DNA of 64,000 nt from DASYXZ01 sp035946625 (GTDB lineage Bacteria > Acidobacteriota > Terriglobia > UBA7540): contig DASYZE010000060.1 in assembly GCA_035946625.1 (NCBI GenBank), positions 1-64,000 on the forward strand, written 5' to 3'. The notes beneath the pieces were generated by a model. That model was given only the letters and a program-made list of their open reading frames with translations, ran no database searches and was not told where the DNA came from. The stretch's first letter is position 1; each line of letters begins with the position of its first letter. The translations under genes were made by a program, and so were the position numbers. Below are positions 45,153-53,480 of the stretch, one piece after another.

Positions 45153-47021
45153 ATGCGGGAACCCATTCTTCAGCGATTGGAAAAGCGGATCGTGGTGTGC
45201 GACGGCGCCATGGGCACCATGTTGTACTCCAAGGGCATCCCACTGAGCCGCTGCTACGACGAGCTGAATTTGACCTCGCCCCAATTGGTGAAAGATGTTC
45301 ACCTCGGATATGTGAAAGCTGGGGCAGAGATGCTGGAAACAAATACGTTTGGCGCCAACCGCTTTCGCCTGGAAAAACCGGGCCTGACGGAAAAAGTGCG
45401 GGAGATCAACCTGGCAGGCGCCCGGTTGGCTCGGGAAGTTGCCGGAGAAGATCTTTATGTGGCCGGAGCCATCGGGCCGCTCGGGGTCCGTATTGAGCCC
45501 CTGGGGCCCACTTCGTTGGATGAGGCGCGCGAAGCCTTCCAAGTGCAGATTGCGGCTTTGGTGGAAGGCGGCGTGGATTTGATCATTGTGGAGACTATGA
45601 GCGACTTGCAGGAAGCTCACCAGGCCTTGCTGGCTGCGCGGGCGGTGGCCCCATCTCTTCCTGTGGTCGTGCAGATGACGATTCAGGACGACGGCTCGAC
45701 GCCCGCCGGAACGCTGCCCGAAGACTTCACCCGGAAGCTCGACGAATGGGGCGCGGACATGATTGGAATCAATTGTAGCGTGGGACCCGCCACCGTGCTC
45801 GAAACGTTGGAACGAATGGCTCCGTTAACCACGCGGAAACTTTCCGCGCAACCCAACGCGGGACTCCCGCGGACGGTGGAGGGCAGGAATTTTTATCTCT
45901 GCTCACCGGAATACATGGCGAATTTTGCGCGGCGGTTTATTCAGACTGGGGCAAGACTGGTGGGCGGGTGCTGCGGAACCACTCCCGAGCACATCAAGGC
46001 CATCAAGGCGGCGGTGAAGTCGTTGAGCCCAAACCCAGCACGAACGGCTGTGGAGTTACACCCAGCGGCAGCCCAGGCTCTAAAACCGGTGCCGATGGAG
46101 GCACGTTCGCCCCTGGGCGAAAAACTGGCTCACGGAGCTTTTCCCGTTTTGGTGGAAGTTGTCCCGCCCAAGGGTTGCGACCCGGCGCGCGAAATTGAAG
46201 GGGCGCGTTATGTGAGAGAGCAAGGGTTGGATGCGGTCAACGTTCCCGACGGCGCCGGCGCCACCGCGCGCATGAGCGCATTGACGCTGGCGGCCATTCT
46301 GGAACAGCGCGTGGGGGTGGACGTGCTGCTCCATTTCAGCTCGCGCGACCGGAACGTGCTCGGAATCCAATCGGACCTTTTGGGCGCTCACGCCCTGGGT
46401 ATCCGGAACGTGCTCGCCCTGACGCGCGATACGACCCAATTTTCATCCAATCCGGAAACGCATATTTCGGACGTCGATTCCATCGGGTTGGTGAACGTGC
46501 TGAATAATCTGAACCGCGGCCTGGACGCGGGGGGAAATCCCCTGGGGACGCAGACCAGTTTCCTGATCGGCGTAGGCGCCAACCCGCAATCGGAAAATAT
46601 GGATCGGGAACTTCGCCGCTTCGAGTATAAAGTGAACGCGGGCGCGAACTTTGCCCTGGCCCTGCCGGTTTTTGACGTGGCGAAATTAGAGGCGTTCCTG
46701 CGGCGCATCGAGCCGATCACGGGAGGACACTTTCCCGTGCTGGCCGGCATTTGGCCGCTTACCAGTTTTCGCAATGCGGAATTTTTGAATAATGAGGTTC
46801 CAGGGATTACAATCCCTCCCGGCATCATGGACCGCATGCGCAAAGCCGATACGGGAGACCGGGCGCGCGCGGAAGGAGTGAAGATCGGCCAGGAAGCGTT
46901 GCTGGAGATCAGGGATATGGTGCAGGGCGTGCAAATCGCCGCGCCCTTCGGCCGCTACGCGATGGCGGTGGAAGTGGCGCAAGTCTTGAGGCCGAAAGAA
47001 AGTTTAAAGGTGGACGGGTGA
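45153..47021 (+). CDS. Bifunctional homocysteine S-methyltransferase / methylenetetrahydrofolate reductase
   Basis: A 622-residue fusion. Residues 1-295 are a Pfam S-methyltransferase domain: CDGAMGTMLYSKG, ETNTFGANRF, and zinc cysteines in INCSVGP and VGGCCGTTPEH. Residues 310-615 are an MTHFR-like barrel: FPVLVEVVPPKGCDP, and NVLALTRDTTQ for FAD/folate binding. This is the order of Bacillus subtilis YitJ; the cobalamin domains of full MetH are absent. It would make 5-methyl-THF and use a methyl donor to form methionine, or couple to a separate B12 protein. It is divergent from dedA and is followed by a repeat-filled gap before xseB. Confidence 0.9.
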   Translation: MREPILQRLEKRIVVCDGAMGTMLYSKGIPLSRCYDELNLTSPQLVKDVHLGYVKAGAEMLETNTFGANRFRLEKPGLTEKVREINLAGARLAREVAGEDLYVAGAIGPLGVRIEPLGPTSLDEAREAFQVQIAALVEGGVDLIIVETMSDLQEAHQALLAARAVAPSLPVVVQMTIQDDGSTPAGTLPEDFTRKLDEWGADMIGINCSVGPATVLETLERMAPLTTRKLSAQPNAGLPRTVEGRNFYLCSPEYMANFARRFIQTGARLVGGCCGTTPEHIKAIKAAVKSLSPNPARTAVELHPAAAQALKPVPMEARSPLGEKLAHGAFPVLVEVVPPKGCDPAREIEGARYVREQGLDAVNVPDGAGATARMSALTLAAILEQRVGVDVLLHFSSRDRNVLGIQSDLLGAHALGIRNVLALTRDTTQFSSNPETHISDVDSIGLVNVLNNLNRGLDAGGNPLGTQTSFLIGVGANPQSENMDRELRRFEYKVNAGANFALALPVFDVAKLEAFLRRIEPITGGHFPVLAGIWPLTSFRNAEFLNNEVPGITIPPGIMDRMRKADTGDRARAEGVKIGQEALLEIRDMVQGVQIAAPFGRYAMAVEVAQVLRPKESLKVDG

Positions 47022-47022
47022 A

Positions 47023-47299
47023 GGTTAAAGGGTAAAGGTTAAAAAAAACGGGACGAGTTGCAGGTCAAGGATTCATGTCCATGGATAATGGTGTCATTTG
47101 GAAACGTATCCCAACAGGGCATCCGTCATTCCCGCGAAAGCGGGAATGCAGTTCCGTTGGCGGCGCGTTCCCAATGGCTAGCGAAGTGGATTCCCGCTTT
47201 CGCGGGCATGACTCAGTGAAAGCCGAATTCTCATGCGTTTTGGAAAAATGGGATCAGCACATTTAGCTTTCGACCATTTTTAACCTTTACCCTTCAACC
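47023..47299. repeat. 277-bp element with 23-bp inverted ends and nested dRS3-like palindromes
   Basis: The left end 47023-47045 and right end 47277-47299 match as inverted repeats at 22 of 23 positions (core GGGTAAAGGTTAAAAA / TTTTTAACCTTTACCC). Inside lie GTCATTCCCGCGAAAGCGGG... at 47125-47148 and its inverse at 47190-47212. The left end starts two bases after the stop codon of the preceding gene. Confidence 0.7.
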
Positions 47300-47316
47300 G
47301 TTAAACTTTTTTTGAT

Positions 47317-47577
47317 ATGAACCAACCAGCCAAAGTTGGAAAAACCGATTCTTTCGAGAAAAATCTCGAGCGCCTGGACGTCCTGGTCCGGCAATTGGAG
47401 GACGCCGACCTCCCCCTCGAAAAGGCCTTGCAGCTTTACGAGGAAGGCATGAAACTCTCGGAGGTTTGTCAGAAGCAATTGGAAGAGGCCGAAGGGCGGG
47501 TGGAAATTCTGATGAAAAGGGCGGGCGGCAAAATGACGGCGGAGCCATTTGAGCCCGAGGAGACGGAACCTTCTTGA
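47317..47577 (+). CDS. xseB: Exodeoxyribonuclease VII small subunit
   Basis: An 86-residue helical protein with the XseB signature SFEKNLERLDVLVRQLEDADLPLEKALQLYEEGMKL (shown in part: LVRQLEDADLPLEKAL) followed by CQKQLEEAEGRVEIL. With XseA it forms exonuclease VII, which degrades single-stranded DNA. XseA is not in this window. Its stop codon overlaps the start of ispA (TTGA), as is common for xseB-ispA-dxs operons. Confidence 0.93.
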   Translation: MNQPAKVGKTDSFEKNLERLDVLVRQLEDADLPLEKALQLYEEGMKLSEVCQKQLEEAEGRVEILMKRAGGKMTAEPFEPEETEPS

Positions 47578-48491
47578 GCGTGGCGACTTCAGAATCCATC
47601 CAACAATACCTGCACGAACAGCGCGCCAGGGTGGACGTGGAACTGAACCGCCTGGTGCCGGCCGCGGAGGCCTACCCGCCTTCCATTCATCAGGCCATGC
47701 GCCATTCGGTTTTTGCGGGCGGGAAGCGCCTGCGGCCCATTCTCTGCCAGGAATCGGGGCGCCTGTTTGGCGCAAACGAAGAGAGCTTGCTGCGCCTGGG
47801 CGGCGCGCTCGAGTTGATTCACACCTATTCTCTGATCCACGATGACCTTCCCGCGATCGATAATGACGACTTCCGTCGCGGCCAGCCCACGTGCCATCGC
47901 GCCTTCGGCGAAGCAACGGCCATTCTGGCAGGGGATGCGCTTTTGACGCTCGCTTTCGAAGTGCTCTCCGCACCCGGACCAAGCAGCGCGAGCGCCCGGG
48001 AAGATGCGCGGAAGCTGCGCGTGATCCACGAAGTGGCGCGCGCGATTGGAACACAAGGTGGAATGGTGGGCGGCCAGGTAGTCGATATCGAGGCGACGGG
48101 GGGGAAGGCCGGAGAGGCGACGCTGGATTACATCCATTCCTCCAAAACGGGAGCGCTGATTCGCGCCGCGGTCCGCTCCGGCGCCCTCCAGGCTGACGCG
48201 CCGGAGGATGGCCTGGCTCGCGTGACTGTTTACGCCGAAAAAGTGGGGCTGGCGTTCCAGATTGCCGACGATTTGCTGGACGTTCACGGCTCCAGGGAGT
48301 CACTCGGAAAAACTCCGGGGAAGGATGGGCGGGAAAACAAACTCACTTATCCAGCCTTCCATGGTGTGGAAGAATCGGCGCGAGCCGCGCGGCGCCTGGT
48401 CCACGAGGCCAACGAGGCTCTGGAATCCTTCGGGGCGCGGGCGCAGAGACTCCGTGAAATTGCCGAATACCTGATTGCGAGGAACTCTTGA
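47574..48491 (+). CDS. ispA: Polyprenyl (farnesyl/geranyl) diphosphate synthase
   Basis: A 305-residue trans-prenyltransferase. Both aspartate-rich Mg2+ motifs are present: DDLPAIDND in IHDDLPAIDND (the first, with the extra residues typical of short-chain synthases) and QIADDLLDV (the second). FAGGKRLRP binds isopentenyl diphosphate. The start is TTG 47574, overlapping the xseB stop; a GTG at 47580 is an alternative two codons later. It condenses C5 units from the Dxs/MEP pathway to C15 or C20 diphosphates. Confidence 0.93.
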   Translation: MSVATSESIQQYLHEQRARVDVELNRLVPAAEAYPPSIHQAMRHSVFAGGKRLRPILCQESGRLFGANEESLLRLGGALELIHTYSLIHDDLPAIDNDDFRRGQPTCHRAFGEATAILAGDALLTLAFEVLSAPGPSSASAREDARKLRVIHEVARAIGTQGGMVGGQVVDIEATGGKAGEATLDYIHSSKTGALIRAAVRSGALQADAPEDGLARVTVYAEKVGLAFQIADDLLDVHGSRESLGKTPGKDGRENKLTYPAFHGVEESARAARRLVHEANEALESFGARAQRLREIAEYLIARNS

Positions 48492-50413
48492 TGGATTATC
48501 AATACTTGATGAAGATTGATTCGCCCGACGACCTCAAAAAGGTCCCGCGCGAGGACTTGCCCAAGGTCGCGCTGGAGCTGCGGGACTATCTCATCACGGT
48601 GGTCTCCCAGGTGGGTGGCCATCTGGCTTCCAGCCTGGGCGCCGTGGAATTGACCCTGGCTCTTCACTACCTTTTCGACACACCTCAAGACAAGCTGGTT
48701 TGGGATGTCGGCCATCAAGCCTACGGGCACAAGGTTCTGACCGGACGGCGCGACCGGCTGCCCACCATCCGGCAATACGGCGGGATTTCCGGTTTCCCGG
48801 TTCGCGATGAAAGCCCCTACGATACCTTCAACGTGGCGCACGCCGGCACGGCCATCTCCGGGGCGCTGGGCATGGCGGTGGCCCGCGACCTGAAGAAGGA
48901 GGATTTTTACGTGGTGGCCGTGGTGGGAGACGCGGGCCTTACTTCAGGGCTGGAACTGGAAGGCATCAATAACTTGGGCACGCTCCAGAAAAAATTGCTG
49001 GTGATCCTGAATGACAATGAAATGTCCATTTCGCCCAACGTGGGCGCCATCGAAGGCTATTTGAACCGCGTTGTGCATGGCCAGGCTTACCACCGACTCA
49101 CTCAGGATGTGGAGAAAATGATTCTGGCGGTTCCCCGCCTCGGTCCCCGCCTGTTGAAACTTTCCAAAGACCTGGTGGAGTCCGCCAAGACCGTGCTCAT
49201 CCCCGGGCTGGTGTTTGAGGAATTGGGATTTGATTACGTGGGTCCCATCAACGGCCACAATCTGGAGGAATTACTGACCGTCATCGAGAAAGTGAAGGAC
49301 AACCCGAAACCGACGCTCCTCCACATCGTGACCCAAAAAGGCAAGGGCTACCCGCACGCCGAACAACTTCCCGTGAAATTCCATGGTGTCACCCAGTTTG
49401 ACATTTCCACCGGCGCATTCCACAAAGCTCCGGCCAAGGCGCCAAGCTACACCGCCGTCTTTGGCAAAGCGATGTGCGATCTGGCGGAGCAGGACTCGCG
49501 CGTGGTGGGCATCACGGCCGCCATGTGCGAAGGCACGGGGCTGGACGAATTCTCCAAGCGCTTCCCCGGCCGGTTTTTTGACGTGGGCATCGCCGAGCAA
49601 CACGCGGTGACTTTCGCCTGCGGCCTGGCTTGCGAAGGAATGCGGCCCGTGGCCGCGATCTATTCCACTTTCCTGCAACGCGCTTACGACCAGGTGATCC
49701 ACGACGCCTGCCTGATGCACCTGCCGGTATCGTTCGCGCTGGACCGTGGAGGCATTGTGGGCGCGGACGGGCCCACTCACCACGGCCTTTATGACCTCGC
49801 CTACCTGAACGCGGCGCCCGGCTTGGTGGTGATGGCGCCCAAAGACGAAAACGAGCTGCGCCAGATGCTCTATACCGCCGTCATGTCAGATGGCCCGGCC
49901 GCCTTGCGTTATCCCCGTGGCAATGGCATTGGCATCGCGCTCGATCCCCATTTCAAGAAATTGGAAATCGGCAAAGGCGAAATCATGCACGAGGGGCGCG
50001 ACATCGCCATCCTCGCACTGGGCAGCATGGTCTATCCCTGCCTGGAGGCGGCGGCCAAGCTGGAGACAGGCGGAATCCGGACTACCGTGATCAATGCCCG
50101 ATTCATGAAGCCTCTGGACGAAGAACTTTTCTGCGTCCTGGCGGCGGAAAAACAATTTCTGGTGACCGCCGAGGAAGGCACGGAGGCAGGCGGCTTTGGC
50201 GCCAGCGTGGCGTCGCTTTTGCAGGACCGCCAAATACCCGCCAGCATCCTCCGTATTGCCGTTCCGGACCGCATCATACCCCACGGCGCGCCCAATTTGT
50301 TGCACGCCAAGTACGGTCTGGATGTGGATGGCATCGTAGAAAGAATCCGGACCTTTGCGGGCGAGTCCAAAGTTCACACGGAACCGAAATATCGCTCCAT
50401 GCCCAGGCCGTAG
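48491..50413 (+). CDS. dxs: 1-Deoxy-D-xylulose-5-phosphate synthase
   Basis: A 640-residue thiamine-diphosphate enzyme, the first step of the MEP isoprenoid pathway (pyruvate plus glyceraldehyde-3-phosphate). Visible: GHQAYGHK (substrate His), the ThDP/Mg motif GDAGLTSG...LNDNEMSI, the YRFH-independent DVGIAEQHAVTFACGLA with the catalytic glutamate, and the C-terminal transketolase domain EEGTEAGGFG. The ATG at 48491 overlaps the ispA stop (TGATG). Slight N-terminal variation is normal. It ends the xseB-ispA-dxs operon. Confidence 0.95.
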   Translation: MDYQYLMKIDSPDDLKKVPREDLPKVALELRDYLITVVSQVGGHLASSLGAVELTLALHYLFDTPQDKLVWDVGHQAYGHKVLTGRRDRLPTIRQYGGISGFPVRDESPYDTFNVAHAGTAISGALGMAVARDLKKEDFYVVAVVGDAGLTSGLELEGINNLGTLQKKLLVILNDNEMSISPNVGAIEGYLNRVVHGQAYHRLTQDVEKMILAVPRLGPRLLKLSKDLVESAKTVLIPGLVFEELGFDYVGPINGHNLEELLTVIEKVKDNPKPTLLHIVTQKGKGYPHAEQLPVKFHGVTQFDISTGAFHKAPAKAPSYTAVFGKAMCDLAEQDSRVVGITAAMCEGTGLDEFSKRFPGRFFDVGIAEQHAVTFACGLACEGMRPVAAIYSTFLQRAYDQVIHDACLMHLPVSFALDRGGIVGADGPTHHGLYDLAYLNAAPGLVVMAPKDENELRQMLYTAVMSDGPAALRYPRGNGIGIALDPHFKKLEIGKGEIMHEGRDIAILALGSMVYPCLEAAAKLETGGIRTTVINARFMKPLDEELFCVLAAEKQFLVTAEEGTEAGGFGASVASLLQDRQIPASILRIAVPDRIIPHGAPNLLHAKYGLDVDGIVERIRTFAGESKVHTEPKYRSMPRP

Positions 50414-50565
50414 CCGCATGCCGGGCTATCTTTTGCCGGCGGCAGAGCCAGGTGTTGGGATAATTTCCAAGTTCAAAAACTCCTTTCCGTCATCCCGCCG
50501 GGTGTGATAGAGTGAGCGAAGAAAAAGCGAAGTAAAGCCGGCTTGAGTCTTCCGGGGGGCCAACC

Positions 50566-53286
50566 GTGCACTCAGATTCCAAATTGCTGCTGGCAGGAAC
50601 ACCCGCCACCGTTCAGGGCGCGCTCGATGAAATTCGGGAAAAAACGTTTACCGGACTGAAGCACGGGTCAACCGCCGCCCGCGGAGGCGTTACGGCCGCC
50701 AAACACTTCCCTGCTCAAGCGGCGCAGTTTGCTCTCTTTCCAAAATCCATTCCCTCCAGGGTGGTGGAGATTTTGAAAGCGCGCGGTATTGAAAAGCTTT
50801 ATACACACCAGGCGCGGTGCGTGGAAATCACGAATGAAGGCAGGAATCTGGTGGTGGTCACTCCCACCGCTTCAGGAAAAACTCTCTGCTACAACCTGCC
50901 GATTTTGAGCGGGCTGGTGGAAAATCCGGAGGCGCACGCACTCTACCTCTTTCCCACCAAGGCGCTGGCTCAGGACCAACTGGTGGAGCTGAACCGCTGG
51001 ACGGAAAAGCTGGGCGACGAGGTGCGCACGTTCACTTATGACGGTGACACCCCGCAGGACGCGCGCAAGGCCATCCGCGCTCGCGCCAACCTGGTGATCA
51101 CGAACCCCGACATGCTCCACGCCGGCATTCTGCCCCACCACACCAAGTGGGAGCGCATGTTTCAGAATCTGCGCTACGTGGTCATTGACGAGCTGCACTA
51201 TTACCGAGGCGTTTTCGGCAGCCATCTGGCCAACGTGCTGCGCCGTCTGAAGCGCATCGCCGCGTTTTACGGCAGCCGACCGCAATTCATTTGCGCGTCC
51301 GCCACCATCGCCAATCCGGCCGAGCTCGCCAACCGAATTCTTGAGGAAGAAGTGGCGCTGGTGGATGAGAACGGCGCGCCCTCGGGCGAAAAATATTTTG
51401 TTCTTTATAACCCGCCCGTGGTGAATCCGCAGCTCGGCATCCGGCGTTCTTATTTGCATGAGACCCGGCGCGTGGCGCGAACTTTTCTCGAGCGCAATTT
51501 GGAAACCATTATTTTCGCCAACAGCCGCCTGGCCACGGAAATTCTGGTGACTTATTTGAAGGAAGACTTTGCCCGGGGCCCGGCGGGACGCGACGTGATT
51601 CGCGGCTATCGGGGCGGGTATCTGCCGCTCGAACGGCGCGAGATCGAGCGTGATTTGCGCGAGGGCCGCCTGCTAGGCGTGGTGGCGACAAACGCGCTTG
51701 AACTCGGCATTGACATCGGCTCGCTGGATGTGGCGGTGCTGGCGGGATACCCGGGGACGATCGCGTCCTCGTGGCAGCGGGCGGGGCGGGCCGGCCGGCG
51801 CCAAGGCGGGTCCGCCGCGGTGCTGGTGGCCTCCAGCGCGCCGCTCGACCAGTTTATGGTGCAAAATCCGGATTTCTTTTTCGGCCAATCGCCCGAACAT
51901 GGGTACGTGAATCCGGACAACCTGCACATCTTGTTGAACCATTTGAAGTGCGCGGCGTTTGAATTGCCGCTGCGCGACGATGAGAAATTTGGCGGACTGG
52001 ACTTGAAGCGTCTTTGCCAACACTTGGAGGAGTTGTGCTTCCTCCACCGGGCGAGCGACGGCTGGCACTGGATTTCCGAAAGCTATCCCGCCGACGCCAT
52101 TAGCCTGCGCTCCATCTCCTCGGATAATTTCGTGATTATCGATAACACCGGCGAGCCGCGCGTGATGGGAGAAGTCGATTTCACCAGCGCGCTTACCACC
52201 GTGCACGAAAAAGCGATTTACCTTCAGGACGGCCAGCAATATCACGTCGAGCGGCTCGATTACGACGACCGCAAGGCCTACGTCCATCGCGTGGAATCGG
52301 AGTATTTTACGGACGCGATTTCCTATACCAAGATCAAGGTGTTGGAGATTTTTGAGTCGGCGGAAGTCGGGAGACAGGAGACAGGAGTCAGGCGTCAGGT
52401 GACAGGTGAATACAAGGCAGAAGGCAGGAGGCAGAATGCGGAGGCTAGGGAAGGCCAATCGACTTTTGTCAACGCACAACAGACTGCGGACCGCGGACCA
52501 TTGACTAATGACAGCGGACCGCTTGATGAATTAATCGAAAATCCAAAATCGAAAATCCAAAATGCCAAGAGTCACGGTGAAGTGCAGGTGAACACTCAGG
52601 TGGTGGGTTGGAAGAAAATCAAGTTTGGGACCATGGAGAATGTCGGCTCGGGGCAATTGTCCCTTCCCGAACAGGAAATGCACACCACTGCCTTCTGGCT
52701 TACGCTCTCCCGCGCGATGCTGGAAGAGCTTCCCTACTCCAGCTTGGAGCGACTGGATGGCGTGAACGGCCTCGCCCACGCGATGCAGGCCATTGCCACG
52801 CTGCTTCTGATGTGCGACGCCCGCGATTTGGGCGTGGCGGTGGGAGAGAATGAACAACAGAAGGCGGAAAGCAGAAGGCAGAAAGCAGCAGTTGGGAATC
52901 AGCAGGCCGAAGGGCTGGATGCACAGAACGGAAGAGAAGAGGCAGAGATCGGAAACACATCCTCCGCCCTCAAAGTCAACGGACAACGGACCGCGGACGA
53001 CGGGCGTCTTTCAACCTCAATCCAAAATCCAAAATCTAAAATCAAAAATCTAAGACCCCGAAACCCAATCTTCGAGCCGAACGTCTACTTATACGACAAG
53101 TATCCCGGCGGCATTGGTTTCAGTGAGCCACTTTTCCGCATGAGCGCGAGCTTGCTTGCGAATACCAGGAAGTTGATTGAGAATTGTCCCTGCCTTACGG
53201 GATGCCCATCGTGCGTGGGCCCCCCGGGAGAGGTGGGAGTAAACGGGAAAGAAGTGGCGTTGTCGATTCTTAGAAAGCTATCGTAA
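50566..53286 (+). CDS. MrfA/YprA-type superfamily 2 DNA helicase with two in-frame repeat insertions
   Basis: A 906-residue DExH helicase from GTG 50566. Motifs: PTASGKTLCYN (Walker A, about 102-110), VIDELHYYRG (DELH, about 207), FICASATIANP, LELGIDIGSLD and QRAGRAGRR. The C-terminal domain (DUF1998-like) ends with the four-cysteine CPCLTGCPSCVG, the zinc site of Bacillus MrfA, which unwinds DNA 3'-5' in repair of mitomycin C damage with MrfB. An MrfB-like exonuclease gene lies at 57432. Two stretches, about residues 597-668 and 762-835, are low-complexity inserts derived from intergenic repeats; the frame stays open through both, and the conserved core resumes after each. Confidence 0.88.
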   Translation: MHSDSKLLLAGTPATVQGALDEIREKTFTGLKHGSTAARGGVTAAKHFPAQAAQFALFPKSIPSRVVEILKARGIEKLYTHQARCVEITNEGRNLVVVTPTASGKTLCYNLPILSGLVENPEAHALYLFPTKALAQDQLVELNRWTEKLGDEVRTFTYDGDTPQDARKAIRARANLVITNPDMLHAGILPHHTKWERMFQNLRYVVIDELHYYRGVFGSHLANVLRRLKRIAAFYGSRPQFICASATIANPAELANRILEEEVALVDENGAPSGEKYFVLYNPPVVNPQLGIRRSYLHETRRVARTFLERNLETIIFANSRLATEILVTYLKEDFARGPAGRDVIRGYRGGYLPLERREIERDLREGRLLGVVATNALELGIDIGSLDVAVLAGYPGTIASSWQRAGRAGRRQGGSAAVLVASSAPLDQFMVQNPDFFFGQSPEHGYVNPDNLHILLNHLKCAAFELPLRDDEKFGGLDLKRLCQHLEELCFLHRASDGWHWISESYPADAISLRSISSDNFVIIDNTGEPRVMGEVDFTSALTTVHEKAIYLQDGQQYHVERLDYDDRKAYVHRVESEYFTDAISYTKIKVLEIFESAEVGRQETGVRRQVTGEYKAEGRRQNAEAREGQSTFVNAQQTADRGPLTNDSGPLDELIENPKSKIQNAKSHGEVQVNTQVVGWKKIKFGTMENVGSGQLSLPEQEMHTTAFWLTLSRAMLEELPYSSLERLDGVNGLAHAMQAIATLLLMCDARDLGVAVGENEQQKAESRRQKAAVGNQQAEGLDAQNGREEAEIGNTSSALKVNGQRTADDGRLSTSIQNPKSKIKNLRPRNPIFEPNVYLYDKYPGGIGFSEPLFRMSASLLANTRKLIENCPCLTGCPSCVGPPGEVGVNGKEVALSILRKLS
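52364..52566 (+). repeat. Intergenic-type repeat inserted in frame in the helicase (copy 1)
   Basis: Tandem CAGGAGACAGGAGTCAGG and GGCAGAAGGCAGGAGGCAG, then GACTGCGGACCGCGGACC, then AAAATCCAAAATCGAAAATC. This composite of three low-complexity modules is a typical intergenic repeat. Translated it gives AEGRRQNAEA, QQTADRGPL and ENPKSKIQN. Confidence 0.75.
52850..53053 (+). repeat. Intergenic-type repeat inserted in frame in the helicase (copy 2)
   Basis: The same three modules in the same order as copy 1: CAGAAGGCGGAAAGCAGAAG, then GGACAACGGACCGCGGAC, then AATCCAAAATCCAAAATC. Translation gives AESRRQKAAV, NGQRTADDG and QNPKSKIKN, so both copies were inserted in the same reading phase. Confidence 0.75.
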
Positions 53287-53480
53287 AATCCACGGTCCAT
53301 CGCCGGCGACCATTTGATTGCCCCTTGGACGAATTGAGTGATAGAGCCAATTGAAATCCCATTTTTTCAATGGCTTCATGACCCAATTCTTGTTATGGCT
53401 CAATCAACCGATCGCGGAATGGCCCAATAGGACCACAAAGATATTGGAAATCATCGTTTGAATTACGGAGGAAAAACAAA

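Noticed and set aside
52364..53053. CRISPR-like repetition in the helicase
   Set aside because: The repeats are short tandem words without constant-length spacers, and the frame is coding.
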